Source of the DNA: Lachnospiraceae bacterium
GTDB lineage: Bacteria > Bacillota > Clostridia > Lachnospirales > Lachnospiraceae
Length of the DNA: 56,256 bases
Assembly: GCA_021199475.1 (NCBI GenBank)
Contig: JAJQHZ010000089.1
Span: 1-56,256 of the forward strand
Direction of reading: 5' to 3'
The position numbers and the translations under genes were made by a program. The notes below the pieces were generated by a model. The model made no database searches, was not told the DNA's origin, and worked only from the letters and a program-made list of their open reading frames with translations. Positions 1 through 8,388 of this stretch are shown here, piece after piece; position 1 is the first letter of the stretch, and each line of letters begins with the position of its first letter.

Positions 1-93
1 AAACAACAAACCACAATAGTTCTTAAACTTCATCCCCACCCCGTGAATAGTAACAAGCTCCAAAAAATGATGTAAAAAAAACGAAAAAAACAG

Positions 94-121
94 TTCAATT
101 TGTCGAAAAGTGTGTTATACT
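94..121 (+). promoter_or_regulatory. sigma-A promoter of the nucleoside ABC transporter operon
   Basis: TTCAAT at 94-99, a 16-bp spacer and TATACT at 116-121, the latter preceded by an extended -10 TG at 113-114. It leaves a leader of about 100 nt before the strong ribosome binding site AAGAAGGAGAGA ahead of the start at 231. I recognise no riboswitch in the leader. Positions 1-93 are AT-rich with no gene seen. Confidence 0.55.
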
Positions 122-230
122 GATTTCATTCAATGTGCTGTCAGGAGAGCGGCGCAAAAAGGGGTTCCCAAAATGATCCAGGGCCGTTGTGGCTTCAGGA
201 TAAATAAATTAAAAGAAGGAGAGAAAAGAA

Positions 231-1358
231 ATGAAGAAAAAATTGCTTGCATTGATGCTCTCAGCCGTTATGGTCGTTTCCCTTGGTGCGGTTACGGTAC
301 AGGCTGAGGAGAGCGTGTCCGCAGATGACATTGAGGATACCATGACATCTGATGACGGTACTTATGAGATTGCTTTCGTTACAGATGTCGGTTCCCTGAA
401 GGACAAGTCCTTCAATGAGGGTACCTGGAACGGCGTGAAGCTTTACGCAAACGAGAACGGTCTGTCCTATAAGTATTATCAGCCGGCGAATGAGAGCGAG
501 GCGACGGATGATGACCGCTACGATGCAATGGCAGCTGCCTGTGAGGCGGGTGCGAAGGTAGTTGTATGCGCAGGTTATCTTCAGGAGGCTGCTCTGACAC
601 AGGCGGCGATCGACTATCCGGATGTGAGCTTTGTATTTATCGATGGTTATACTCTTTACGATGGGGACGATGCTCTGGCTAACGTAGCAGGCATTAACTT
701 CCAGGAAGAGCAGTGCGGTTACTTCGCAGGCTACGCGGTTGTGATGGAAGGCTTTACTGAGCTTGGCTTCTCCGGCGGCGGCGGCGGAACCAACCCGGCA
801 TGCTGCCGTTACGGCTACGGCTTCGTTCAGGGCGCGAACGACGCAGCAGCAGCGCTTGGCACCACTGTAAATATTAATTATTCCTGGCTCTATGGTTCTT
901 CTTACTCTGCATCCGCAGAGCTGCAGACCATGGTAAGCGGCTGGTATACCAACGGCACGGAAGTAGTATTCGCGTGCGGCGGCGCTATGTTCTCATCCAT
1001 CGCTGCAGCGGCTTCCGCAAATGATGGCTATGTGATCGGTGTTGACGTTGACCAGTCCAGCGAGTCTGACACGGTTATCACTTCTGCCATGAAGGGTCTG
1101 GCATCAGCAACCCAGTACGCGATCGGCGTTTACTATGACGGTGAGTGGGATACACTTGGCGGCACGACCACAACTCTGGGCGCAGCGGATGACGCAGTAG
1201 GCCTTCCGACCGATACCTGGTCGCTGGAGAACTTCTCGGTAGACGATTACGCAGAGCTTCTTGCTGAGGTCGTTGACGGCACGCTTGTAGTTGATAGTGA
1301 CTATGAGAACGCAGATTTTGACAGCTTTGAGAATGCGGTTGTTACGATGGTAGAGTAG
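231..1358 (+). CDS. BMP family (PnrA/Med-type) ABC transporter substrate-binding protein
   Basis: Extracellular binding protein of a nucleoside-type ABC importer, 375 aa. Residues 1-25 form a signal peptide ending VQA before EE, which fits signal peptidase I. The mature part carries the BMP signature VGSLKDKSFNEGTW near residues 53-66. Family members in Gram-positive bacteria are normally lipoproteins with a lipobox cysteine; none is present in the first 100 residues, so membrane anchoring is not evident. It is the first gene of an operon with an ATPase and two permeases, which matches the NupN-O-P-Q/YufN-Q arrangement for guanosine or purine nucleoside uptake. The ligand is inferred from that arrangement, not read from the sequence. 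A terminator-like hairpin follows the gene and could raise its level relative to the membrane subunits. Confidence 0.9.
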   Translation: MKKKLLALMLSAVMVVSLGAVTVQAEESVSADDIEDTMTSDDGTYEIAFVTDVGSLKDKSFNEGTWNGVKLYANENGLSYKYYQPANESEATDDDRYDAMAAACEAGAKVVVCAGYLQEAALTQAAIDYPDVSFVFIDGYTLYDGDDALANVAGINFQEEQCGYFAGYAVVMEGFTELGFSGGGGGTNPACCRYGYGFVQGANDAAAALGTTVNINYSWLYGSSYSASAELQTMVSGWYTNGTEVVFACGGAMFSSIAAAASANDGYVIGVDVDQSSESDTVITSAMKGLASATQYAIGVYYDGEWDTLGGTTTTLGAADDAVGLPTDTWSLENFSVDDYAELLAEVVDGTLVVDSDYENADFDSFENAVVTMVE

Positions 1359-1407
1359 TTCAGTAAGCAGTTAAACAGCTGATATGCTGTGAGCATAAAT
1401 GCTCTTG

Positions 1408-1443
1408 AAAGGGGAGGGCGCATCACGGGGCCTCCCCTTTTCT
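1408..1443 (+). terminator. attenuating hairpin between binding protein and ATPase genes
   Basis: Perfect 10-bp inverted repeat AAAGGGGAGG (1408-1417) / CCTCCCCTTT (1431-1440), ending in a short T run. It lies inside the operon, 50 nt after the binding-protein stop. A partial terminator or 3' stabiliser that keeps binding-protein mRNA in excess is the usual reason for such a site; that role is inferred. Confidence 0.6.
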
Positions 1444-1518
1444 AAGGAAAAAGGAAAAATCATAGTAAACGACAAAATAATTTTGTTGTTTGCTATAGAC
1501 ACGAAGGGGGGAAAAGCA

Positions 1519-3063
1519 ATGCAGCCAGACAATGTCATTGAGATGCTCCATATCACGAAGCGGTTTCCCGGAATCATAGCCAATGACGACATCACCCTCC
1601 AGCTGCGGCGAGGTGAGGTACATGCTCTGCTCGGAGAGAACGGCGCGGGAAAATCTACGCTGATGAGCGTTCTGTTCGGTTTGTACCAGCCAGAGGAGGG
1701 GACAATCCGGAAGAACGGTCAGGAAGTGAAAATCAATAACCCGAATGACGCGACTGCTCTCGGAATCGGTATGGTGCATCAGCATTTTAAACTGATCGAA
1801 GTCTTTACCGTGCTGGACAATATCATTTTAGGCGCAGAGACAACGAAGCTTGGCTTTTTGCAGAAAAAAGAGGCCCGCGCGAAGGTGGAGGCTCTCTCTG
1901 AAAAATATGGATTGAAGGTGGATCTGGACGCGAAGGTAGAGGACATTACGGTCGGTATGCAGCAGCGTGTGGAGATTCTGAAAATGCTATACCGGGATAA
2001 TGAGATCCTGATTTTTGATGAGCCGACAGCAGTCCTGACACCTCAGGAGATTGAGGATCTGTTGGAGACCATGCGGGCATTTGCGGCAGAGGGAAAGAGC
2101 ATTCTTTTTATTTCTCATAAGCTAAATGAGATTATGTCCGTGGCGGATCGGGTCACGGTGCTTCGCAAAGGAAAGTATGTTGGTACGGTGGATACAAAGG
2201 ATACGGACAAGCAGAGTCTTTCCAATATGATGGTCGGCCGTCCGGTACAGCTTGAGGTTGTTAAGGATGAGGCAAAGCCGCAGCAGCCGGTGCTTCAGGT
2301 GCGGAATCTGCGTGTGCCGTCCGCAACGCATAAGCGTGACGCGGTGAACGATGTTTCCTTTGATGTACGCGCGGGAGAGATTGTCTGTATCGCCGGTATT
2401 GATGGGAACGGACAGAGTGAGCTTGTCTATGGACTGACCGGTCTGGAAAAATGTTCCGGCGGAACGGTTACGCTGTGCGGAGAGGATATTTCTCATGCCT
2501 CCATACGGGAGAGAGGGCAGAATATGAGCCATATCCCGGAGGATCGCCACAAGCATGGGCTGATTTTGGATTTTACCCTGGAGCAGAACATGGTTCTCCA
2601 GCGTTTTCAGGAGCCGAAGTTCCAGCACAATGGGTTTATCGATAATGCAGCGGTGCGCAGCTATTCGGATCAGCTGATCGGTCAGTATGATGTGCGTTCC
2701 GGACAGGGTTCGATCACCGTGGCGCGCAGTATGTCGGGCGGTAACCAGCAGAAGGCAATCATTGCCCGTGAGCTTGACCGGGATAAGCCTCTGATTATGG
2801 CAGTCCAGCCAACGCGCGGACTGGATGTGGGTGCGATTGAGTACATCCACAGTCAGCTGATTGCGGAGCGTGACAAGGGGAATGCGATTCTTCTGGTTTC
2901 TCTCGAACTGGATGAGGTAATGAGCCTGAGTGACCGGATTCTTGTGCTCTATGAGGGTGAAATTGTCGGCGAACTGGATCCGAAGAAAACCGATGTCCAG
3001 GAGCTGGGACTTTATATGGCCGGAGCAAAGCGCCAGGATCGAAAGGGGGCGAGCGGGGTATGA
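1519..3063 (+). CDS. nucleoside-type ABC transporter ATP-binding protein (two ATPase domains)
   Basis: Cytoplasmic ATPase of the importer, 514 aa from the chosen start. ATG 1519 follows AAGGGGGG at 1504-1511; an upstream in-frame start at 1399 would run through the hairpin and is unlikely. The N-terminal domain has Walker A GENGAGKST (residues 39-47), signature VGMQQRVEILK and Walker B IFDEPTAVLTP. The C-terminal domain has the degenerate P-loop GIDGNGQSEL, signature SGGNQQKAIIARE and MAVQPTRGLDVGA, the pattern of the RbsA/MglA/NupO group of fused ATPases. It overlaps the next gene by 4 bp (ATGA), which suggests translational coupling. Confidence 0.92.
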   Translation: MQPDNVIEMLHITKRFPGIIANDDITLQLRRGEVHALLGENGAGKSTLMSVLFGLYQPEEGTIRKNGQEVKINNPNDATALGIGMVHQHFKLIEVFTVLDNIILGAETTKLGFLQKKEARAKVEALSEKYGLKVDLDAKVEDITVGMQQRVEILKMLYRDNEILIFDEPTAVLTPQEIEDLLETMRAFAAEGKSILFISHKLNEIMSVADRVTVLRKGKYVGTVDTKDTDKQSLSNMMVGRPVQLEVVKDEAKPQQPVLQVRNLRVPSATHKRDAVNDVSFDVRAGEIVCIAGIDGNGQSELVYGLTGLEKCSGGTVTLCGEDISHASIRERGQNMSHIPEDRHKHGLILDFTLEQNMVLQRFQEPKFQHNGFIDNAAVRSYSDQLIGQYDVRSGQGSITVARSMSGGNQQKAIIARELDRDKPLIMAVQPTRGLDVGAIEYIHSQLIAERDKGNAILLVSLELDEVMSLSDRILVLYEGEIVGELDPKKTDVQELGLYMAGAKRQDRKGASGV

Positions 3064-4391
3064 AAGAAAAATCAGGAGGCCTCTTTGCAAAAGAAGGCAC
3101 AAAAACGGTCATTTCTTCTGTGATTTCCATTATCATTGGTATGGTAGTGGGAAGCATCATTATTCTGCTGGTCGGACTTTCTAATCAATCGCTCGGAATC
3201 AGCAGTGTCGGGGAGGGAATTCTCCTTGTATTCGGAGGACTGTTCAGCACCGGACGCAATGCGGCGGGAGCCCTGACATTTGGCTTTAATTCTACTAACT
3301 TTGGCAATATGCTGTTCCGTGCAACGCCATTGATCCTGACCGGACTTTCTGTTGCGATCGCGTACAAAACCGGTCTTTTCAATATCGGCGCGCCCGGACA
3401 GTATCTGATGGGAACAATGACGACGCTTCTGGTTGCGCTCAGTATCCCGACCGGCTCTTCGACTCTTTATGAGAACGGCGGATGCCCGGCATGGCTGGTG
3501 TGGGTGCTGGCATTTCTGGCCGGAATGCTTGCCGGTGCGCTCTGGGGAGCGATTCCCGGACTGGTAAAGGCATATCTGAACATCAATGAGGTTCTGGCCT
3601 GTATCATGTGCAACTGGATTGCCGCGAACCTTGTTACCTGGGTGTTCGAGAACAGTGTTTTGCGCAACACCATCGAATCCGGTAAGACCGGTTACATTTA
3701 TAAGACCAGCTACAATGGTGTGGCGACCGCCAAGCTGGGGCTGGATAAGCTTTTTTCCGGCTCTCAGGTTAACGGTGGCATCCTCGTCGCGATCATCCTT
3801 GCAATTCTTGTATACATATTGATGGATAAGACCACGATGGGGTATCAGCTGAAGGCTTGCGGCAGCAATCGCCATTCAGCCCGCTATGCAGGTATTTCGG
3901 ATAAGAGAAATATCGTTCTTTCCATGGCAATCTCCGGTGCCCTGGCGGGCGCGGGAGCGTCCCTGTATTATCTGGCCGGCAATACCGAATTCTTCTGGTC
4001 GACCTATCAGTCGCTTCCGGACGCGGGATTCACCGGCATTTCAGTGGCGCTGCTGGCCTCCTGCAATCCAATTGGCTGTGTATTTACCGGCTGTTTCATG
4101 TCCATGCTGGACATCTGCGGTCTGCAGCTGACTAATCTGACTGCGTATAATGAGTACATCACCGATGTTATTATTTCTGTTATCGTTTATCTAAGCGCAT
4201 TTTCACTGCTGATTCGTATGCTTCTTACAAGCAAGAAGAAGGACGATGGGCATGAGGATAATGCAAATGCGGATACAGAGTCCGATGCAGGAAAAAATGC
4301 TTCTTCCGGCGGCGGGACATCCTCCGGCGTGGCAGGAGCGAATTCGGTTAAGACGGCTTCAGCAGCAGGGAAGGGAGGCGAAGCGCTATGA
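3060..4391 (+). CDS. nucleoside-type ABC transporter permease, first subunit (NupP/YufP-like)
   Basis: Integral membrane subunit of the importer, 443 aa, with about ten hydrophobic segments of the BPD_transp_2 type used by ribose, branched-chain amino acid and nucleoside importers. The conserved stretch YKTGLFNIGAPGQYLMG lies near residues 100-116. The start overlaps the ATPase stop, and its own stop overlaps the next start (both ATGA). Unusual for the family is the C-terminal hydrophilic tail of about 50 residues, rich in Ala, Gly, Ser, Asn and Asp, after the last membrane segment. It probably sits in the cytoplasm and looks low-complexity. Confidence 0.9.
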   Translation: MKEKSGGLFAKEGTKTVISSVISIIIGMVVGSIIILLVGLSNQSLGISSVGEGILLVFGGLFSTGRNAAGALTFGFNSTNFGNMLFRATPLILTGLSVAIAYKTGLFNIGAPGQYLMGTMTTLLVALSIPTGSSTLYENGGCPAWLVWVLAFLAGMLAGALWGAIPGLVKAYLNINEVLACIMCNWIAANLVTWVFENSVLRNTIESGKTGYIYKTSYNGVATAKLGLDKLFSGSQVNGGILVAIILAILVYILMDKTTMGYQLKACGSNRHSARYAGISDKRNIVLSMAISGALAGAGASLYYLAGNTEFFWSTYQSLPDAGFTGISVALLASCNPIGCVFTGCFMSMLDICGLQLTNLTAYNEYITDVIISVIVYLSAFSLLIRMLLTSKKKDDGHEDNANADTESDAGKNASSGGGTSSGVAGANSVKTASAAGKGGEAL

Positions 4392-5419
4392 CATTTTTGA
4401 TTCAGCAGACTCTGCTTTACGCAGTTCCCCTGATGATTGTTGCGCTGGCCGGTGTATTTGCCGAGCGGAGCGGTATCATCAATCTGGCCCTCGAGGGTAT
4501 TATGATTTTCGGAGCGTTCTGCGGAGTGTATTTTGTAAATGTGGTACAGCAGGCCGGGTGGTTTGCCCAGGCGAAGGAAAACGGCAATTGGGTGGCGCTG
4601 CAGGGCTTTGAGGTATTGGCTCTTCTTGTGGCTGCTCTGTGCGGCGCGATTTTCTCGCTGCTGCTGGCGTTCGCGGCAATCAATCTGAAGGCCAACCAGA
4701 CCATCAGCGGCACCGCTTTGAACCTGATGGCGCCAGCCCTTGTACTGTTCCTGATCCGTATTCTGGCAAACCAGAGCACACTTTATATGTCGGAGGGCGA
4801 TGCGGCGAGCTGGTTTATGATAAAAAAAAGCACGCTGGGCTTTGACCGGACGGCAGACATCGGAATTCTGGGCGAGATCTTTATAAATAAAGTATATCTG
4901 GCTACTTATCTGTGTATTCTGCTGTTTATCATTCTGTCTGTTCTGCTGTATAAGACGCGCTTCGGTCTGCGCCTTCGTTCCTGTGGTGAGAACCCGCAGG
5001 CGGCAGATTCTCTGGGCATCAATGTGTATCGGATGCGTTACGCGGGTACCATTATTTCCGGTGCGCTCGCCGGCCTGGGCGGTTTCGTTTACGCTCTGAC
5101 GACAGCGAACTGCTCCGCGAACGGCGACGTGGCCGGGTTTGGTTTCCTGGCGTTGGCCGTTATGATTTTTGGTAACTGGAAGCCTGGCAACATTGCCGGG
5201 GCAGCGCTTCTCTTTGGCTTATTCAAGTGTATCGCAGCTTCCTACGCGAGCATCGATATCAATGGCGACGGCATCTATATGCTTGCCCAGATTGGGCTGA
5301 GTTCAAACTTCTACCGGATGCTTCCTTATCTGATCACGATGATCGTGCTGGCGTTCACGTCAAAGAAGTCCCGTGCGCCGAAAGCGGAGGGCATTCCGTA
5401 CGACAAGGGACAGCGGTAA
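4388..5419 (+). CDS. nucleoside-type ABC transporter permease, second subunit (NupQ/YufQ-like)
   Basis: Second membrane subunit, 343 aa, which should pair with the preceding permease to form the channel. The N-terminal region has the family pattern AERSGIINLALEGIMIFGAF (residues 25-44), followed by alternating hydrophobic segments and the cytoplasmic loop TRFGLRLRSCGENPQAADSL that should contact the ATPase. It is the last transporter gene; endonuclease III starts 18 bp after its stop and is probably cotranscribed. The four-gene set is complete and shows no frameshift. Confidence 0.9.
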   Translation: MTFLIQQTLLYAVPLMIVALAGVFAERSGIINLALEGIMIFGAFCGVYFVNVVQQAGWFAQAKENGNWVALQGFEVLALLVAALCGAIFSLLLAFAAINLKANQTISGTALNLMAPALVLFLIRILANQSTLYMSEGDAASWFMIKKSTLGFDRTADIGILGEIFINKVYLATYLCILLFIILSVLLYKTRFGLRLRSCGENPQAADSLGINVYRMRYAGTIISGALAGLGGFVYALTTANCSANGDVAGFGFLALAVMIFGNWKPGNIAGAALLFGLFKCIAASYASIDINGDGIYMLAQIGLSSNFYRMLPYLITMIVLAFTSKKSRAPKAEGIPYDKGQR

Positions 5420-5437
5420 AAAAGGAATACCCTGATC

Positions 5438-6091
5438 ATGACTGCAAAAACAGAAGAACAAAAGAAAGCGCTCGCCCTGGACATCATCGGGCGGCTGAAA
5501 AAGGAATATCCGGATGCGGAATGCACCCTGGATTATAATGAAGCGTGGAAGCTCCTTGTAAGTGTCCGTCTGGCGGCGCAGTGCACGGACGCGCGGGTGA
5601 ATGTCGTTGTGGAAAAGCTCTATGAGGAGTTCCCGGATGTGGATACGCTCGCGGCCGCCAGCCCGGAAGAGATTGAAGCGATTGTACGGCCCTGCGGTCT
5701 GGGCAAAAGTAAGGCGCGGGACATCAGCGCCTGCATGCGGATCCTGAAAGAAACCTATGGCGGAAGGGTGCCGGATGATTTTGACGAGCTCCTGAAGCTT
5801 CCGGGGGTTGGGCGCAAGAGCGCGAATCTGATTATGGGTGATGTCTTCGGAAAGCCCGCGATCGTCACGGATACCCACTGCATCCGCCTGACGAACCGGA
5901 TGGGTCTGGTCGACGGCATCAAAGAGCCGAAGAAGGTCGAGATGGCGCTCTGGAAAATCATTCCGCCCGAAGAGGGCAATGGATTCTGCCACCGGCTGGT
6001 CTATCACGGCCGCGCCGTCTGCACCGCACGGACAAAGCCATATTGCGACCGGTGTTGTCTGGCGGATATCTGCGGGAAAAATGGAGTTTAA
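5438..6091 (+). CDS. nth: endonuclease III (DNA glycosylase/AP lyase)
   Basis: Base-excision repair enzyme that removes oxidised pyrimidines and cleaves AP sites; 217 aa, the usual length. It shows LAAQCTDARVN (residues 45-55), the helix-hairpin-helix LPGVGRKSA (121-129) with catalytic Lys127, and TDTH with catalytic Asp145. Four cysteines at 195, 203, 206 and 212 form the 4Fe-4S cluster site, with C-X7-C where E. coli has C-X6-C. Placement right after the nucleoside transporter may reflect cotranscription only. A terminator follows at 6117-6150. Confidence 0.96.
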   Translation: MTAKTEEQKKALALDIIGRLKKEYPDAECTLDYNEAWKLLVSVRLAAQCTDARVNVVVEKLYEEFPDVDTLAAASPEEIEAIVRPCGLGKSKARDISACMRILKETYGGRVPDDFDELLKLPGVGRKSANLIMGDVFGKPAIVTDTHCIRLTNRMGLVDGIKEPKKVEMALWKIIPPEEGNGFCHRLVYHGRAVCTARTKPYCDRCCLADICGKNGV

Positions 6092-6116
6092 AAGATACCG
6101 GAAAGGTTGATAATAA

Positions 6117-6150
6117 GACAGCAGGCACGAAAGTGTCCGCTGTCTTTTTT
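6117..6150 (+). terminator. Rho-independent terminator after nth
   Basis: Stem GACAGC plus GGCAC against GTGTC plus GCTGTC, closed by a GAAA loop and followed by six T. It ends the transporter-nth transcription unit. Confidence 0.85.
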
Positions 6151-6291
6151 CTTAACGGAGGGTTTTAGAACTCGGTATTATTTCTGAAACATTTTAAGGT
6201 TTCCAGATAGCAATATTTTTTGGAGAGTTGTGTTATTTCCGGAACCCGGATTTTGTCGGGCAATGTGGAATACTGACAGGAGGAGAAACGG

Positions 6292-7158
6292 ATGAAGAAG
6301 TTTAATCGTATACTGATGGATGTATTATTTGATCTGGCAAGCGGCATTCTGCTGGCCGCGGCATTTTACAGCTTCGCAATACCGGCGGATTTTCCGATGA
6401 CTGGGGTCTCCGGACTTGCGCTGATTCTGTATTATCTGGCGGGCATACCGGTCGGAACAATGACGATCGTGCTGAATATTCCGATTGCACTTTGCTGCTA
6501 TCGGACGCTGGGAAAACGGTTTTATCTGAATTCGCTGAAAAGCATGGTGATTACCTCTCTGATTATGGATCTGCTCGGTCCGAGGCTTCCTGTTTACCAT
6601 GGAGAGCCGATCCTGGCCGCCCTCTGCGCGGGCGTTTTGTGCGGAGTCGGATTTGCGATCGTGTTTATGCGGAATTCATCCACAGGTGGTTTTGACTTTA
6701 TCATGATGACCATCCGCTATTATCATCCGAACCTTTCCCTTGGGAGAATTGCATTTATGATGGATGTGGTTGTGATCGTGTTTGGCGGTCTGCTGATTGG
6801 AAACGTGGACGCCGTAATTTACGGTATCATCCTGAATTATCTGTATACCACGGTTCTGGATCATGTGCTCTACGGCACAAATGCCGGGAAGCTGACGATG
6901 ATTATCACGGACCGCCCGGTGGAGATGGTGCAGGCCATTGATGCGGCATCCGGGCGTGGCGCGACCATCCTGAAAGGGCAGGGCGGCTACAGCGGCGAGG
7001 AGAAGGATGTCGTACTGTGCGCGAGCAGCAAAAAAGAGATGTACGATATCCGGAAACGGGCCCATGAGGTGGATGAAAAAGCATTCGTAATCATTGTGGA
7101 ATCCAACGAGGTGATCGGGGAAGGGTTTCGCCTGCCGGGAGACACGAGTGTGGTGTAA
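6292..7158 (+). CDS. YitT family membrane protein (DUF161 + DUF2179)
   Basis: Membrane protein of unknown function, 288 aa. About five or six hydrophobic segments fill residues 8-195 and include the family motif SSTGGFDFI near residue 131. A soluble C-terminal domain (about 200-285) matches the DUF2179 pattern, with GRGATILKGQGGYSGEEKDV and a conserved ending IIVESNEVIGEGF. The start is fixed by AGGAGGAGAAACGG just upstream. It appears to be a single-gene unit between the nth terminator and the suf promoter. No transported substrate is known for the family. Confidence 0.88.
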   Translation: MKKFNRILMDVLFDLASGILLAAAFYSFAIPADFPMTGVSGLALILYYLAGIPVGTMTIVLNIPIALCCYRTLGKRFYLNSLKSMVITSLIMDLLGPRLPVYHGEPILAALCAGVLCGVGFAIVFMRNSSTGGFDFIMMTIRYYHPNLSLGRIAFMMDVVVIVFGGLLIGNVDAVIYGIILNYLYTTVLDHVLYGTNAGKLTMIITDRPVEMVQAIDAASGRGATILKGQGGYSGEEKDVVLCASSKKEMYDIRKRAHEVDEKAFVIIVESNEVIGEGFRLPGDTSVV

Positions 7159-7205
7159 CTTTTGTCCGTCACTTGCTGAATCCTGATCAGATTTATATGT
7201 TTTAA

Positions 7206-7308
7206 GATTCGAATCATTTTATTGATAGGAAGTTTGAAATCCGACCATTTTTATCGGATTTACATCTTGTCAGAATGGGTTACAGGGTATATAATACGAT
7301 TCGAATTC
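7206..7308. promoter_or_regulatory. palindromic sites around the suf promoter
   Basis: The perfect palindrome GATTCGAATC lies at 7206-7215. Nine of its bases, GATTCGAAT, recur at 7298-7306, at the expected transcription start. Between them AAATCCGA (7237-7244) faces TCGGATTT (7254-7261), and AAATCCGA occurs again at 7310-7317. The arrangement resembles an operator array for a regulator of iron-sulfur genes such as an Rrf2 protein, but I cannot match it to a known consensus. The 301-bp gap 7159-7459 otherwise holds the promoter, the leader hairpin and a doubtful 24-codon reading frame (7347-7421). Confidence 0.4.
7267..7295 (+). promoter_or_regulatory. sigma-A promoter of the suf operon
   Basis: TTGTCA at 7267-7272, 17-bp spacer, consensus TATAAT at 7290-7295. 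Transcription should start near 7302, about 160 nt before sufC. Confidence 0.75.
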
Positions 7309-7313
7309 AAAAT

Positions 7314-7336
7314 CCGAGTAATTTACTCGGGTTTTT
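7314..7336 (+). terminator. terminator-like hairpin in the suf leader
   Basis: Perfect 7-bp stem CCGAGTA / TACTCGG with an ATT loop, followed directly by GTTTTT. It lies only about 12 nt after the predicted start of the suf transcript, so it could act as an attenuator or as a 5' stabilising hairpin. Confidence 0.5.
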
Positions 7337-7459
7337 GACAGAGGAGATGGATGCCAGGGAACGGCTCTGGATGGTCGGCTTTGAGATGCGGATCCTCAGT
7401 GAAGCTATTTTTGAGAAATAAAATGGGACATGTAATACTTAAAAATCTGGAGGAATGAT

Positions 7460-8200
7460 ATGTCAGGGAAGTTATTGCAGGTAAAGGATTTATCTGTGCG
7501 GGTGGAGGAGAAAGAGATCCTTCACGGTATAAATTTAGAGATTGGAAAGGGTGAGACGCATGTCCTGATGGGGCCGAACGGCGCGGGAAAATCGACGCTG
7601 GGCTATGCGCTGATGGGCAACCCGGGCTATGTAGTGACCGGAGGGCAGATTGTATTTGACGGAAAGGCGCTGGAGGAAGATTCTCCGGCGGAGCGCGCGA
7701 AGGCAGGACTGTTTTTATCGTTTCAGAATCCGCTCGAGGTGCCGGGCATCACGCTGAGCAATTTTATCCGCAGCGCGCTGGAACAGCGCACAGGAGAACG
7801 GATTCGCCTGTGGGATTTCCGGAAAGAACTGGAAGCAAAGATGGAGATTCTCCAGATGGACAAATCCTACGCAAAGCGTGACCTGAACGTCGGTTTTTCC
7901 GGCGGTGAGAAGAAGAAAGCGGAGATTCTGCAGCTTCTGATGATGAAGCCGCAGCTGGCGATTCTGGATGAGACAGACTCCGGACTGGATGTGGATGCAG
8001 TGCGCACGGTTTCGCGCGGGGTCGAGGAATACCAGAAGGACAAGGACGGCTCACTGCTGATTATCACACACAGTACGCGGATTCTGGAGTCGCTGCATGT
8101 GGATGTGACGCATGTGCTCGTGAACGGACGGATTGTCGCGGAGGGCGATGGGTCTCTCGTGGACGAGATTAATGAGCATGGCTTTGAAAAATATGAGTGA
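7460..8200 (+). CDS. sufC: Fe-S cluster assembly ATPase SufC
   Basis: Cytoplasmic ABC-type ATPase that drives the SufBCD scaffold complex; 246 aa, full length. Walker A GPNGAGKST lies at residues 38-46, the Suf-type signature GFSGGEKKKAEILQ and Walker B LAILDETDSGLDVDAV follow, and the switch histidine is in IITHSTRI. The start follows CTGGAGGAATGAT. It is the first of five suf genes in the order C-B-D-S-U typical of Firmicutes. The 188 bp before sufB carry no gene that I can support. Confidence 0.96.
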   Translation: MSGKLLQVKDLSVRVEEKEILHGINLEIGKGETHVLMGPNGAGKSTLGYALMGNPGYVVTGGQIVFDGKALEEDSPAERAKAGLFLSFQNPLEVPGITLSNFIRSALEQRTGERIRLWDFRKELEAKMEILQMDKSYAKRDLNVGFSGGEKKKAEILQLLMMKPQLAILDETDSGLDVDAVRTVSRGVEEYQKDKDGSLLIITHSTRILESLHVDVTHVLVNGRIVAEGDGSLVDEINEHGFEKYE

Positions 8201-8388
8201 TACGATTTTAGCAGCAGAACGATAGAATACCGGATGCAGGTCAAAACCAGAAAGTGAAATGTCGAACCGAACAGAAAACTGCTTAGAGGAAGCGTTCGAA
8301 ATGAGGGGATGAAATCAAGCGTGTTGGCCTGGACAGGTTCTGGATGATATGAAAATCGAGAAGCTGAACGCGGAGGATATAACGGAGA

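Noticed and set aside
122-230. Riboswitch in the leader of the nucleoside transporter operon
   Set aside because: No purine, preQ1 or other recognisable riboswitch core could be found by eye.
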